64,000 nucleotides of DNA, taken from NCBI GenBank assembly GCA_963576565.1, contig OY755039.1:139933369-139997368 (forward strand), written 5' to 3'. Both the position numbers and the translations under genes were made by a program. Below the pieces are notes generated by a model that saw only the letters and a list, made by a program, of their open reading frames with translations, ran no database searches and was not told the origin of the DNA. This DNA comes from Aspidapion aeneum (Eukaryota; Arthropoda; Insecta; Coleoptera; Brentidae). Below, piece after piece: positions 1 to 10,019 of the stretch; position 1 is the first letter of the stretch, and the number at the start of each line of letters is the position of its first letter.

Positions 1-398
1 GTTTTTTCCATCTTGAATCATTTAAAACCACGTAAAACATTAAATTTGGGATACCCTGTAAAACCTACGGGTGTAAAGGTGGAACCACAGAAAATTTAGC
101 TTACGCTTCAACGAAAATATTGAACGTTGACTTAAAAATGAGGGGTAAAACGACAATATTGTGCAGATTTTCAATTTCTATCATCAGTTTAAACCCCCAG
201 AAAGCAATTTTCGCAACAAAACGATGTCTATTTGGTAAAAAAAGGGGAGCCAATCGACCGATTCCCATTTTCCAATGGCTTTTGTGTCAGAAGTAGGGTA
301 AATAGGTCGTGAAAACTTACATTGAGTGATGATGTGTTAAGGGGTGACAAACTATATAATAAACTAGAGCAATGAGTTTAGGTTTATATAGGTATTAT
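1..398. other. Unassigned AT-rich sequence
   Basis: I see no recognisable coding sequence, inverted repeat or known repeat family here. Confidence 0.5.
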
Positions 399-600
399 GT
401 TAGATATAAAATTTCGGACTTCCATCTTTATCTGAGGGCTCATCAGTGTCTCGCCAAGTTCGCGCAAGTGCTGTACCATCTTTCCTTGAAACATTTTAGC
501 CCATATTTGACCTATCTAAAACTCTTCTTCGGAATGAGCTACAAATCTCATACTTTGCACAGTCCTAGATCTTCAGATAAAGCAGTAAAGTAATTACGAA
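399..600 (-). repeat. Penelope-like terminal sequence (probable)
   Basis: Positions 399-432 carry the string ATAAAATTTCGGACTTCCAT followed by TCTTTAT. The same string opens the Penelope-like terminal insert at 19766 and, in inverse orientation, closes it near 19888; a diverged copy lies at 30305-30330. It is therefore probably the end of a Penelope-like retroelement. The rest, to about 600, is not shared with the other copies, so it may be another subfamily or unrelated flank. The 73-codon open frame at 372-593 has no recognisable domain and overlaps this terminus, so I do not call it a gene. Confidence 0.4.
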
Positions 601-711
601 ATTTCAAAAAACGTCAAAATTACCGCTCACCCATGAATAGATCATCAAAATTTTACTGTACATCCAGACATGCTAAAAAGCTGAAATGTGACAGACTAAC
701 AACTTGGGGCT

Positions 712-1227
712 AACAAAGCCCAGATTCGACTAACTATGGATTACTGCTCACATATATGGAGTACGGCACCCATACATACCTTAATGCTTTTGAACACCGT
801 GCAAAAACGAGCTATCAAGCTGATCAATGACCCCGCACTTACCCGTAGCTTGGATAGTCTCGAACATCGAAGAACTGTGGGCGATCTATCTCATCTATCT
901 CTCTTCTACAGGTATTATCAAGGAAAATGCTCTGAAGAGTTGGCACGTATGATCCCCCCGGGAGTACCACCTACTAGGCGAACACGTCAAACAGACGGTA
1001 ACCATCAATTTACTGTCAAAATAGAGGCACCAAGAACCTCATTATATCAGAATTCATATCTCTGGAGAACAGCATCGCTGTGGAATAAACTCCCTGCGAC
1101 AGTTTTCCCTGCACAAGTTACAACCTGGACCGTTTCAAAACCAACATAGGTACACCAACATTTCCGCGCACTTGCCGCTTCTCGAGCGTGATAGGGATCT
1201 CCTTGCGAGTGCACATAACCGTAAATA
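712..1227 (+). pseudogene. Jockey-like LINE, 3' fragment of ORF2
   Basis: This is the C-terminal tail of a Jockey-group LINE reverse transcriptase. Homology with the larger copy at 25615-27152 starts at about 712 (CAAAGCCCAGATTCGAC), runs in frame through YCSHIWS, KRAIKLINDP, RRTVGDLSHL and LWNKLPATVF, and ends at AACCGTAAA near 1225. Near 1117-1125 one extra base relative to the other copy (CCTGCACAAGTTAC against GCTGCAGGTTAC) shifts the frame; the final NLDRFKTNI segment continues in another frame and the open frame stops at 1149. No catalytic motif is present, because the RT domain was lost by 5' truncation. It abuts a 142-bp tandem repeat rather than a clear poly(A) tail. It is dead. Confidence 0.85.
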
Positions 1228-1234
1228 AAACATA

Positions 1235-1900
1235 ATTATAATTTACTTCCCTCCCCTATAAATGTAAATTAATGTAAAATTAACATTGCCCACTTGCAAA
1301 AACGCTAGAGACCTGAGCGTTGGAAGGCCGATAAAAACTATGACAAAACTATAGAAAAAAATTAAAACAACCCAAAATTATAATTTACTTCCCTCCCCTA
1401 TAAATGCAAAGTTATGTAAAAGTAACATTGCCAACTTCCAGAAACGCTAAAGAGCCAAACTTTTTAAAACTGAAAGGCACTATGATAAAACTATAAGAAA
1501 AAATTAAAAACACTAACATTTTAATTTACTTCTCTCCCCTATAAAATGTAAATTTATATAAAAGAAACATTGCCCACTTCCAGAAACGCTAGAGAGCTGA
1601 GCTTTGGAACGCTGATAGGAACTATGATAAAGCTATGGAAAAAAATTAAAAAACTTCAAAATTTTAATTTCTCCTCTCCTATAAATGTAAAGTTATGTAA
1701 AAGGAACATTTCCCACTTTTAACTTTAGGAAAAAATTGAAAAACATCAAAATTTTAGTTTACTTCCCTCCTCTATATATGTAAAGTTATGTAAAAGTAGC
1801 ATTGTCCACTTTCAGAAACGCTAGAGAGCTGTGCTTTAGAAGGCGGATAGGAACTATGATAATACCATGGGAAAAAATTAAAAAACCTCAAAATTTTAAA
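1235..1900. repeat. Tandem repeat, about 142-bp unit, ~5 copies
   Basis: The marker ATTTACTTCCCTCCCCTATA recurs, with small changes, at about 1241, 1383, 1524, 1667 and 1757, giving spacings of 142, 141, 143 and 90 bp. The last interval is shortened by a deletion. Each unit holds a Jockey-independent core including AACATTGCCCACTT, AACGCTAGAGAGCTGAGC and AACTATGATAAAACTATGG. A single further unit lies at 21596-21740 at the head of the foldback element there, so the array is an internally expanded part of that repeat family. Confidence 0.85.
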
Positions 1901-2160
1901 TAAGGCATTGCAAAAGCTTTGAACAATATTCCGCATATTTTACTACTTTAAAAATTAAATATTATCCAACTCCTATAAAATAGAAGTGAAATCATAAAAA
2001 AAACATTTCATGTAAAAAAGCCAAGTAAGCGAAAATGGTATTCCGTAAAAAGAATTGAGATAAAAGTAAAGCCAAGTTCTCCAATACAAATGTCAAAATG
2101 AAAGGTTCTTACTAGTTTGGAAATGTTTTTCTAAACTTGGCTCTAAGTCTTAGCTCTGAA
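1901..2160 (+). repeat. Repeat family R1, copy A (body)
   Basis: The stretch from TAAGGCATTGCAAAAG through AACATTTCATGTAAAAAAG, GAATTGAGATAAAAGTAA and CTTACTAGTTTGGAAATG is shared with 21740-21985 (same orientation), with 22035-22200 (inverted) and with 62455-62590. Together with the tandem array just upstream it forms one incomplete copy of the element. It has no coding capacity. Confidence 0.8.
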
Positions 2161-2520
2161 ATTCAAATTGACAGGTGAAGAAAATACGCCGCAGGTGAAT
2201 ATTTTTGGAATACTAAGGAATTTTTATAAAAGAATTAAAAAAAAGTGGTGTTGTGGGTCATTTTTGTTAAAACTTGCGGTTGATGCATTAAAATTTTTTC
2301 CCTTAAACTAAAAACAACCCTGTGCAACACAAAAAAAATTTCGGCCAACTGGCACCGGGAATATAATTCACTTGACCCCCAAAACTTACTACCAAGAGGA
2401 TTCAGCTAGGTTAGCTCTTGTAATTGCAAAATTGATACCTCATTTGAAAGAAATTTTTATTCTCTTTTAAACATGTCTTTACAAGTTTTGTCGTTAAAAT
2501 GTTGGTTTCTGCGATAAAAA

Positions 2521-2829
2521 GGGGCCTACAGACACGCGAACATTTCCAGAGATTAGTACGCGCGTACAAGTTTGCGCATACTAATCTCTTCGTGTGTAGA
2601 CAATATCCGCCTAAAATATCTCTCGAAGATTAGTTCGCGCGCACAATGTACGCGAGCAAATCTCTTGGTGTCTAGGCAAAACGCATTGATAATATCGTGT
2701 TTATGTTTAGAACGTTTAATTTTGTCTTCGTGTGTGTAGGCGATTCCCAGAGATTAGTTCGCGCGTACTAATCTCTAGAGATTAGTTCGCGTACTAATCT
2801 CAAGAAATGCTCGCGTGTCTGTAGGCCCC
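2521..2829. mobile_element. MITE with GGGGCCTACAGACACGCGA inverted ends
   Basis: The left end GGGGCCTACAGACACGCGA (2521) and the right end TCGCGTGTCTGTAGGCCCC (ending 2829) are inverse complements, and similarity continues inwards to AGAGATTAG/CTAATCTC. The body is built from repeated AGAGATTAGT-CGCGCGTAC-TAATCTC blocks in both orientations, including the near-perfect palindrome at about 2751-2778. Flanks are A-rich on both sides (TAAAAA / TAAACAAAA), so the target duplication is ambiguous. There is no coding region, and the superfamily is not certain (hAT- or Harbinger-like). Confidence 0.75.
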
Positions 2830-2977
2830 TAAACAAAAAAAGCAAATGCCGCACTTCTTATTTTTAAAATTGTGATGTGATAAATACTCGCGGTTCATTT
2901 ATGTCCGGGACGAACACCAACAAATTTCTAGCAGAAATTGCCCGGATGTAATTTTTTCATTAAGTTTTGTCGTACAG

Positions 2978-3169
2978 TAGTGGCGTGTATACGGGGGGGC
3001 CTGTGGGGCCCGGGCCCCCCCCCGAAGCTAAGATTTTTTTGGATATTTTCCACATATTTAATGAATACAAACATAACATACAAAAAATACAGCCTCATGA
3101 GGTCTCGGGCCCCCCCCCCCCAAAACTGTCTCGGGCCCACCCCGAAACTTTTTTCTATATACGCCACTG
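2978..3169. mobile_element. hAT-like MITE (CAGTGGCGTATATA ends)
   Basis: This 192-bp element has left end TAGTGGCGTGTATAC and right end whose inverse complement is CAGTGGCGTATATAG. The 8 bp on either side, TCGTACAG (2970-2977) and TCGCACAG (3170-3177), match at 7 of 8 positions, as expected for an aged hAT target duplication. The interior has long C and G runs. A partial inverse copy is at 49777-49920. The small open frames on both strands come from the C/G runs and are not genes. Confidence 0.8.
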
Positions 3170-3177
3170 TCGCACAG

Positions 3178-3849
3178 TGTAATTTTATGTCAAGGGGGGT
3201 GTCCGGGCCCCTCTGCCCCGCTACTTGTATCCGCTACTGATTTGGGATAAAAATTCCAATGAGTAGTCAACAAAATATAGACGGCGGCATCGGCATCAGC
3301 CTTCAAGAAAAGACAAATTTTTGGAATATACGTGAAAAACCTTTATAAATGGAAATACCCATTCTTTCGGTTCAAAGGAAATTCCTTAGGATGAAAGCAT
3401 CCCAAGAAATTTTTCTGAAACTCATCCCACAGATGAATTCCCGACTTTTTACGGGTTATATTCGTAAACAATCTGTTTTATGACGACCTTCTCGGTCCTT
3501 TTTTCGTCGAAATTACCCCCAAAATTGGCCGATTGCGCAATCATACAACCTAAAAAATGGGGTAGTTTTGTGTCCTAGATGTTTTCCAATAAACATAATA
3601 TTAGGTCATCCTTATAATACGGGTCGACGAACTTTCTAACAATACAAATATATTAGGGACATTTTTTTAATTTTATTAAAACGCTATTTTTTAACGTATA
3701 CCGAGATAAGGCGGTTTTTTTTGGAACAAAACCTAATTTTGGATATCACAGACGAAAAAAAAATATTTATTGAAAGCTTATTTAAGCTTTTTAAATTTCA
3801 TTATGAAGAACACAAAATATTCTAGCAGGGAGGACTACAAAGTAACTAC
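3178..3849. other. Unassigned AT-rich sequence
   Basis: No domain, long inverted repeat or repeat shared within the window is visible. The last part, about 3825-3850, matches 8560-8590 in inverse orientation (TTTGCTGTAGTTACTT-GTAGTCCT), so it belongs to a repeat. Confidence 0.4.
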
Positions 3850-5035
3850 AGCAAACTATAGTAGAGTGAATTTGTAAAATAAAGCTGCAAAAAGGGTTTA
3901 TTTTTTTATATTTGGCATAGTAGTACCTAACACCAAAAGCTAAATTTTCATTCGGGGATCCCCGATTGGCCGGCATCAGAATCCAAGATGGCGGCTGCCA
4001 AACTTAAGAAAAAAAATTATTTCCTTGTTTTAAGAGAAATTAAATTAATTTTGATATATTTACTTTAAGTGGGATATACTCTATGTAAAAATGTAAAAAA
4101 AAAATTACACGTGTCACTGCAAAAATGGCGGCTATATTTAAAAAAAATCGTTTTTCTTCGATATTTTCTTTAATTTTTGTGCGATATTTATTTTTAATAT
4201 CTCATATTAAAGCTACTGACCAGTTCATTAAACCTGCTTAAATAAAATGATAGGTTTCCCAGCCGACACAAAGATGGCGCTTAATTAGTCAAAAATAAAA
4301 TAGACCTTTACAACCAGTAGACCAAATTAAATTTTGACAAAATTTTTTTTTGGATTTTATCAGTAGTAAGCCAGATTATGTAAAATTTTATAAAAAAGTA
4401 CAATTTGACATTTAACATTTCAAGATGGCGGTCGAAGTTCAGATAAAAAAGTAATCTTTTATCTGAACTTCGGCCGCCAACTTAAAATGTTTAATGTCAA
4501 CTTGCAATTTTTTTAAAATTTTTACAAAACTTGGCTTACTATTGATAAAATGCAAAAAAAATATTTTTTTTTTATTTAATTTGGTCTACAAGTTTTAAAG
4601 GTCTCTTTTATTTTTGACAATTTAAACGCCATCTTTGTGTCGGCTGAGAAACTAATAACTTTTTTCATTAGGTTTAAAGAGCTGGTCAGTGGCTTTAATA
4701 TGAGGTATTAAAAATAAATATCGCGCAAAAAATAAAGAAAATATCGAAGAAAAACGATTTTTTTAAAATATAGCCGCCATTTTGTTTTAAAGTGACTAGG
4801 TCCTACTTAAAGTAAGTTTATCAAAATTAATTTAATTTGTCTTAAAACATTGAATTAATTTTTTTTCTTAACTTTGGCAGCCGCCATCTTGGATTCCGAT
4901 GCCGAAAATCAGGGGATCCTCGATTGAAAATTTAGCTTTTGATGTTAGCTACTACCATGCCAAATATAAAAAAATATACCCTTTTTGCAGCTATTTATTG
5001 AAATACCCTACAAATTTACTCTACTACTATTTGCA
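3850..5035. repeat. Long palindrome (foldback element), arms ~590 bp
   Basis: Two inverted arms meet at about 4449-4456. The innermost pairing is GAAGTTCAGATAAAA (4434-4448) with TTTTATCTGAACTTC (4457-4471). Outwards the arms share AAGATGGCGGTCGAAG, GCCGACACAAAGATGGCG, CGAAGAAAAACGATTTTTT, CATCTTGGATTC and a GGGGATCC block, and fade at about 3850 and 5035. The two small open frames at 3791-3976 (minus) and 4899-5105 (plus) are mirror images of each other, which is the palindrome showing through and not evidence for a gene. No transposase is visible. This is a foldback-type non-autonomous element. Confidence 0.85.
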
Positions 5036-5179
5036 ACGGGTAATTAAAGGAAGTTCAATAAAATCAATAAAATTACATATTTTTCAAAATATTCAAAAAT
5101 ATTAGTTGTTCCGTTGTTCATATCATATCTAACTTTTGTTTACAAAAATCAGCTGGACCACCAGTAACGTGAAAATTCG

Positions 5180-5247
<68 letters not shown>
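5180..5247. repeat. (TA)n microsatellite
   Basis: A nearly pure TA/AT dinucleotide run with one or two TTTA interruptions follows the palindrome. Confidence 0.95.
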
Positions 5248-5256
<9 letters not shown>

Positions 5257-5259
5257 AAA

Positions 5260-6475
5260 TCCGAACACCGGTCTATTCTATCTACCGTGTTTTGGCCCTT
5301 CATTGTGACGCCGCTGATGTCATATGCAAGGGGAGGGGATCATAATAAAAAAAAAATTGCTTATAGCAAAACAACTTTTTTTAATAAAATGTATATTGAT
5401 TCACACCTTGGGCGCCTCTAAAGGACTGATCGCTTGCCCATATACATAAAGTACGGCCAAGGCCTCCGCGCACTTACACAAGAATTTTTCTTTTTGACAT
5501 TTATACTTCTCGACCAACTCTAAAATTGTTAAAAGTAATACATAAAATATTGGAGCATCTTTTTTCAGAAAAATATAAAAAATCGAAGGAATCACATTCT
5601 CAAAATAGCGGTTTTTTTAATATATTGTCTTGTACTAACATCTTACGAGCTTTATGAGGTCCATAAAATGTTTATAAAACCTGAAAAATCATCAATCAAA
5701 TCAATTTCCAGACTGTAACAAATTTTTACGCATTTATTTAATTTAAAGTAAATTTTACGCTGATTTTTAAAATCTAATAAAAATGGATTATGGAATGACC
5801 AAGAAAATATCAACTTTATGTTATATCTCAAAAACTAAAAGTGATAAATAAAGCTAAATTTGACAGTTTAATTCTGTATATAAATTCCGTTCCTAAGATC
5901 ATAGTCTGGATACACCGCTATGGCAGAACCCCCCTTTCCCCCGTACTACAAGCTCTACGTCCATAAAAAGATTGTTAACTTCCAAAATGTGGAAAAAGCC
6001 ATTGGCATCAGCTGTCTGATTACAAGCCATTGTTTTTCCATAAACAAAGGAGGAACTTTGCCGCTTAATTACCGCCAAAGAAAAAAGGCTGGCTCAGTCT
6101 GGAAAAGCTCCCATCTCAGGTTTTTCATTATTGAAAACTTTTTGCTCGCTTTTTGCCGAATCGCCAAAGGGTGAAAATCATGGAAATGGGACTGTCGGGA
6201 GATGTATTAACGGGTTTTTCTTGTTATGGAAATGAATGTGAACTCTTTGTCCCCAAAAATCAATTAAAATTATCATTTATAATTTATAATTTATAGATCA
6301 CCTTTTATGTCTTTTCATGGTTCCAGACGTTGCTTTGCAACGTTCATATATGTCTAATTTGATTTCACACTTTAAAAGTGGGAACGAAATATTATAAAAT
6401 TAGTTAAATGGCTTGGTTGAGTGATTACCCTGAGAACTAGTGCCAATTACCGTGATATAAAGTTCTAAAAATGTG
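5260..6475. other. Unassigned sequence with one short shared repeat
   Basis: No domain is recognised. The 84-codon open frame at 5920-6174 has no known motif. About 6325-6390 (TTCCAGACGTTG ... TTGATTTCACACTTTAAAAG) recurs at about 11548-11600 next to the Penelope-like element, so a dispersed repeat of some kind is present. Confidence 0.4.
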
Positions 6476-6548
6476 GTTTCGGTGGCGCATTTGGTAGGGC
6501 GTTGGCGCACATTGCCAAAGGTTCAGGGTTCGAGTCCCGGCCGAGGCA
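6476..6548 (+). other. tRNA-like head of a SINE
   Basis: This 73-nt segment can fold as a tRNA cloverleaf. Acceptor strands GTTTCGG (6476-6482) and CCGAGGC (6541-6547) pair over 7 bp with two G-U pairs. An A box TGGCGCATTTGG lies at 6483-6494 and a perfect B box GGTTCGAGTCC at 6527-6537. Anticodon stem TTGGC/GCCAA encloses loop GCACATT, where position 33 is C instead of the invariant U. That defect, and the repeat body that follows, point to the polymerase III promoter head of a SINE and not a working tRNA gene. Confidence 0.75.
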
Positions 6549-6790
6549 CAGGAAACCTTTTTACGCAACTGCAGCACGGCGAAAGAAGGGTAATGTTTTT
6601 CGATTGCTGTATGTAAGTAAATATGTTTGTGTCACGCTAGAGGCTAAACGGCTGAACCGATTTTGACAAAAAAGGTGTCATTGAATTGCTACTGATCCTG
6701 AAGGTGCTATAGACTATATTTTCTTTAGCAGGATTCAACATGGCGGTCTTCAGACGCCATTTTGTCACATGATGTAGGCTTTAAGGCATA
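6549..6790 (+). mobile_element. SINE body
   Basis: The body contains CTGCAGCACGGCGAAAG, AATGTTTTTCGATTG, TGTGTCACGCTAGAGG, AACGGCTGAACCGATTTTGA and CATGGCGGTCTTCAGACGCCA. The second half reappears inverted at 62600-62780 at roughly 85-90% identity by eye. The CTGCAGCACGGCG segment reappears inverted at 63640-63700, interrupted there by a MITE. The head directly upstream carries A and B boxes. The LINE fragment that begins near 6800 could have inserted into or beside it. No poly(A) tail is obvious. Confidence 0.75.
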
Positions 6791-6829
6791 CAAATTATCT
6801 AAATTTTAGGCGATTTTATTGAAATTCGT

Positions 6830-8032
6830 TTGATGAATGAACCTACCTGTACTAACGATACTTTGTTCTCTTTTTTGGAAAGTCTATATTTTAGACTTAA
6901 TGATAAAGAAGCTGCAGCTGCAGTATTCTGCGACTTTCAAAAGGCCTTCGACTGTGTCAGTCACGACCTGCTTTTAAAAAAGTTGGAGAGATATGGGTTT
7001 AGAGGAGTCTCGCAGCGTTTTTTTCACTCATACTTGACTGGAAGATATCAGATGGTTCGAAATGGTGGTTGTGTCTCTTCTTTATCCAAAATTAACTTTG
7101 GTGTGCCTCAAGGTTCTGTTTTGGGCCCACTGTTATTTTTGTTATATATTAACGACTTAACTTTAATAGGTATAAGGGGTACTCTAACACTTTTTGCTGA
7201 CAACACTACAATTTTATGGCATCATAAAAACGAAACAATATTAAAAGAAATAGTGCAAGAGGACATACAACGAATTAAAGAGTGGTGTGATGCAAACTTT
7301 CTCTGTTTTAACATAGATAAAACAAAAGTCCTCAGTTTTAAATTTTCTTTTGATGACCTAACTGTTTCCAACCAAAGAATAACTCAGGATGAAAATACTA
7401 AATTTTTAGGAATGTATATAGACAATAGGTTAAAATTCTCCTCGCATATTCCCTATCTTAATAAAAAAATATCGATAGGTAGTTACGCCGTTAGACAAAC
7501 ATTTTTCGAACTTGGTTGTGAAATGGCCAAAACAACTTATTACGCCCTTGTTGATTCTCATTTGCGCTATGGAATAGCCTTTTGGGGGAATTGCAGTCAG
7601 TATTTGTTCAGATCTGTGTTTGTAATTCAAAAAAGATGCATCAGATATATTTGCGGAGCAAAAATCAGAGACCATTGTAGGCCTTTGTTTATGAGAGAAA
7701 AAATATTAACTCTTTGTTGGCTTTTTATACTAGAAACAGTGGTGCTGATTTATAAAAAATTTAAAAATCACACATTTGAACAAACCTACCAAACAAGAAG
7801 TCAAGAATATAACAGCATACCACTGCCTATTCCTAGGTCTCAATTAACCCAAAACTCGATAATCTACCGCAGTATTAAAATTTTTAATAAGCTTCCAAAT
7901 AGACTGAAAAGCATTCAGTCGGAAAAAATATTTAGGGTTAAGGTAAAAGATTTGCTATTGGAGAAGGCATATTATAGTCTTAATGAATTTTTCGAGGATT
8001 ATAGTTATAGGATAATTGACAAATATATTTAA
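6830..8032 (+). CDS. LINE reverse transcriptase, CR1/Daphne-like, 5'-truncated
   Basis: This 400-aa open frame encodes most of a non-LTR reverse transcriptase plus its C-terminal tail. Visible RT blocks in order are [20 protein letters not shown] (residues ~33-52), the [19 protein letters not shown] block (~91-109) and [11 protein letters not shown] (~118-128). The catalytic FADD box reads FADN, so the second metal-binding aspartate is changed and the enzyme is probably inactive. Downstream, [40 protein letters not shown] and [10 protein letters not shown] are typical of CR1/Jockey-group tails. The RT fingers, endonuclease and ORF1 are missing through 5' truncation, so the ATG at 6830 is just the first one available. 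The frame is otherwise intact. I place it nearest the Daphne/CR1 group from motif wording alone. Confidence 0.85.
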   Translation: MMNEPTCTNDTLFSFLESLYFRLNDKEAAAAVFCDFQKAFDCVSHDLLLKKLERYGFRGVSQRFFHSYLTGRYQMVRNGGCVSSLSKINFGVPQGSVLGPLLFLLYINDLTLIGIRGTLTLFADNTTILWHHKNETILKEIVQEDIQRIKEWCDANFLCFNIDKTKVLSFKFSFDDLTVSNQRITQDENTKFLGMYIDNRLKFSSHIPYLNKKISIGSYAVRQTFFELGCEMAKTTYYALVDSHLRYGIAFWGNCSQYLFRSVFVIQKRCIRYICGAKIRDHCRPLFMREKILTLCWLFILETVVLIYKKFKNHTFEQTYQTRSQEYNSIPLPIPRSQLTQNSIIYRSIKIFNKLPNRLKSIQSEKIFRVKVKDLLLEKAYYSLNEFFEDYSYRIIDKYI

Positions 8033-8520
8033 ACATTTAAATTTTTCTATTTTACTTGTGTATGTATCAGATTGTTCTGTTTGTTGTTTCTTGTGTTTTA
8101 TATCTAACTTTAACATATTTTATTTTTAACATATTTTGATGTTTTAACATATTTTAACATGATTTGACATATTTTAACATGTTTTTACGTATTTTAACAT
8201 ATTTTAACATGTTTTAACATATTTTAACATATTTTAATTTTTTGGTCAAAGAATTTCGTTGTATTTCGATAATAGTAAGTGAATAGGTGTGATAGGTGGA
8301 AAGAAAGCATATTTGCATAGGAGAAATATTTTAAAAAAAATATATCGCGAAATTTATAGACTGTTCATTTTAAATGACTATTCCGTACCTCAACTTAGAC
8401 TTGTAAGCAAGTGTTTATCTTATATTTACAATTAAGGACCATTTTTCGCTTTGTCTGTAAAACTCTACTTTTTTGACAATAAAGCATAATAATTTAAAAA
8501 AAATTAAAAAAAAAAAAAAA
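8033..8520 (+). repeat. LINE 3' UTR with TTTTAACATA tandem repeat and A-rich tail
   Basis: From about 8105 to 8240 the 10-11 bp motif TTTTAACATA is repeated around a dozen times with variants. An AATAAA signal lies at 8479, followed by an A-rich run to 8520. This order after the stop codon at 8032 is what a LINE 3' end looks like. Confidence 0.7.
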
Positions 8521-8559
8521 TTTTTAAAAAAATTTACCCATTGCAAATGTCCTCTAATT

Positions 8560-8875
8560 TGCTGTAGTTACTTCGTAGTCCTGCCTGCTCTCACCCATCT
8601 CCCCTCCTGTTATTCCCCCACCCTATTCAAAAACCATTTTCGCATAATTTTATCAAATATAGAGCGATTTAAAAAATTCTTTCTGCATACGCTTTCAGAT
8701 TTTTTTTTCAACACCATTTTACCAGTCGCCCCCCCCCCCCCGCCATCCTTATTAGTAATAGTTATAGCTATAACTTTCACAAATATAAAGCGATTTCTAA
8801 AGTTCTTTCTGGACACGCTTGAAGACTGTTTTTCAACATAATTTTACTAGTTTCCCCCTCCCTACATGCTCCCCT
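8560..8875. repeat. Tandem repeat units 1-2 (split array)
   Basis: Units of about 140-150 bp contain ATCCTTATTAGTAATAG, CACAAATATAGAGCGATTT, ATTCTTTCTGCACACGCTTT and TTTTACTAGTTTCCCCCTCC. Two units lie here and two at 9464-9740, separated by a LINE 3' end. A poly(C) run at 8731-8742 belongs to the unit junction. The 122-codon frame at 8473-8841 follows the repeat phase and is not a gene. Confidence 0.75.
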
Positions 8876-8883
8876 CCCGTCTT

Positions 8884-9463
8884 ATTAAATAAATAAATAA
8901 ATAAATAATACATTTATTTGCAACAATTAATATTGACATGATGTTAGAAATTGCATAGAAAAAACTTGAAGTTGCAAAAAGGAGTTAAAAACAATAAAAA
9001 TTGGTCTGGTTCGGTTTAACCCCTTAGGTCTACCGCTTGTGCATCACCCACATCGTGCCCAAATGCACGATGTAAGCCCGCACCCCCACTATCTTATATA
9101 ATTTATTTCTAAAACTAAAATAAATTGCCTAATTAAACAATAATAAATCTTAATAACATTTAGGTTTAATTAAAATGTAAATAAAAATTTATATAAAAAT
9201 GTTGATAAAATTGTAGATAAAATGTAGATAAAACAAGGAAAGATTAAAAAATATACATAATTATAGAAGGTGTACTTATTTATAAAAAAAGAGAATCGGA
9301 ATGAAGATGTGCAATCAGGTGTGTTTTAGTCGCCAGCATTTAAAAATTGAATTTTCATAAAAGTTTTAAATTGAGCTTGGTTTAAAGTTTTTGCTTTTTT
9401 AGGAATAGAATTGTAAAATTTACAAATGTTATAACTAAAGCTTCTTTCAAAGAACGTTGTGCG
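8884..9463 (-). pseudogene. LINE 3' end inserted in the tandem array
   Basis: Read on the minus strand, 9463 to 9326 is open for 45 codons and encodes the RT tail RTTFFERSFSYNICKFYN followed by SIPKKAKTLNQAQFKTFM, then stops. The form 'SFSYN...YNSIPKKA' is the usual C-terminus of CR1/Jockey-group LINE proteins. A 3' UTR follows and the insert ends in an (ATTT)n tail at about 8884-8905, a tail type common in CR1-like LINEs. The array unit is broken exactly within CTTATTAGTAATAG, so the insertion point is clear: 5' ...CTTATTA | element | TTAGTAATAG. It is severely 5'-truncated. Confidence 0.8.
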
Positions 9464-9740
9464 ATTAGTAATAGTTGTAGCTATATCTTTCACAAATATA
9501 GAGCGGTTTCAAAAATTCTTCCTGCACACGCTTTTCCTGGAAACTAGTAAAATGATGTTGGAAAAAATCCAACATCATTTTACTAGTTTCCATCTTCCTC
9601 TCCCTCTCTTCTCCCCGCCCTCCTTATTAGTAATATTTGTAGCTATACCTTTCACAAATTTAGATCGATTTAAAAATTCTTTCGGCACACGCTTTAAGAT
9701 TTTACTAGTTCCCTCCTCCCTCTCTCCTTTCCCACTTTCA
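9464..9740. repeat. Tandem repeat units 3-4 (split array)
   Basis: This continues the array at 8560-8875 after the LINE insertion. Unit 3 contains a short perfect inverted repeat, AACTAGTAAAATGATGTTGG with its complement, around 9541-9592, so the unit has partly duplicated itself in inverse orientation. Confidence 0.75.
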
Positions 9741-10019
9741 CTCAATGGAAGGTAACACTGAACGCGTCCGTGGAAAATCTACACGTACTTTTTGGGTAAA
9801 GCTAAATTAATTGTAAATGCATAGTGCTTTTTATAAAGCTGAATATGAATTAAACCCATAAGTTGGAAATAAAAAAATGTTTAAATAAAAAAAACACACA
9901 TCAAAACTAAAAGTTGAAGCATGTCGTACATTAGAGGTATAACTATCAATTTTGTACTCAACTGTAACTAGTACTTACAGTAAATTTAGCAGTTGAATGT
10001 TTTTTGTATTAATTTATTT

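Noticed and set aside
405..450. Hammerhead ribozyme on the minus strand (CTGATGA ... GAAA)
   Set aside because: The core words CTGATGAG and CCGAAAT occur next to a Penelope-like terminus, where hammerheads are known, but I could not form stem II or stem I by eye. A covariance search would decide.
3791..5105. Two similar small proteins at 3791-3976 and 4899-5105
   Set aside because: They are the two arms of one palindrome read outward; similarity is not independent evidence.
6476..6548. Functional tRNA gene
   Set aside because: C at position 33, G at 32 and a shared repeat body downstream indicate a SINE head.
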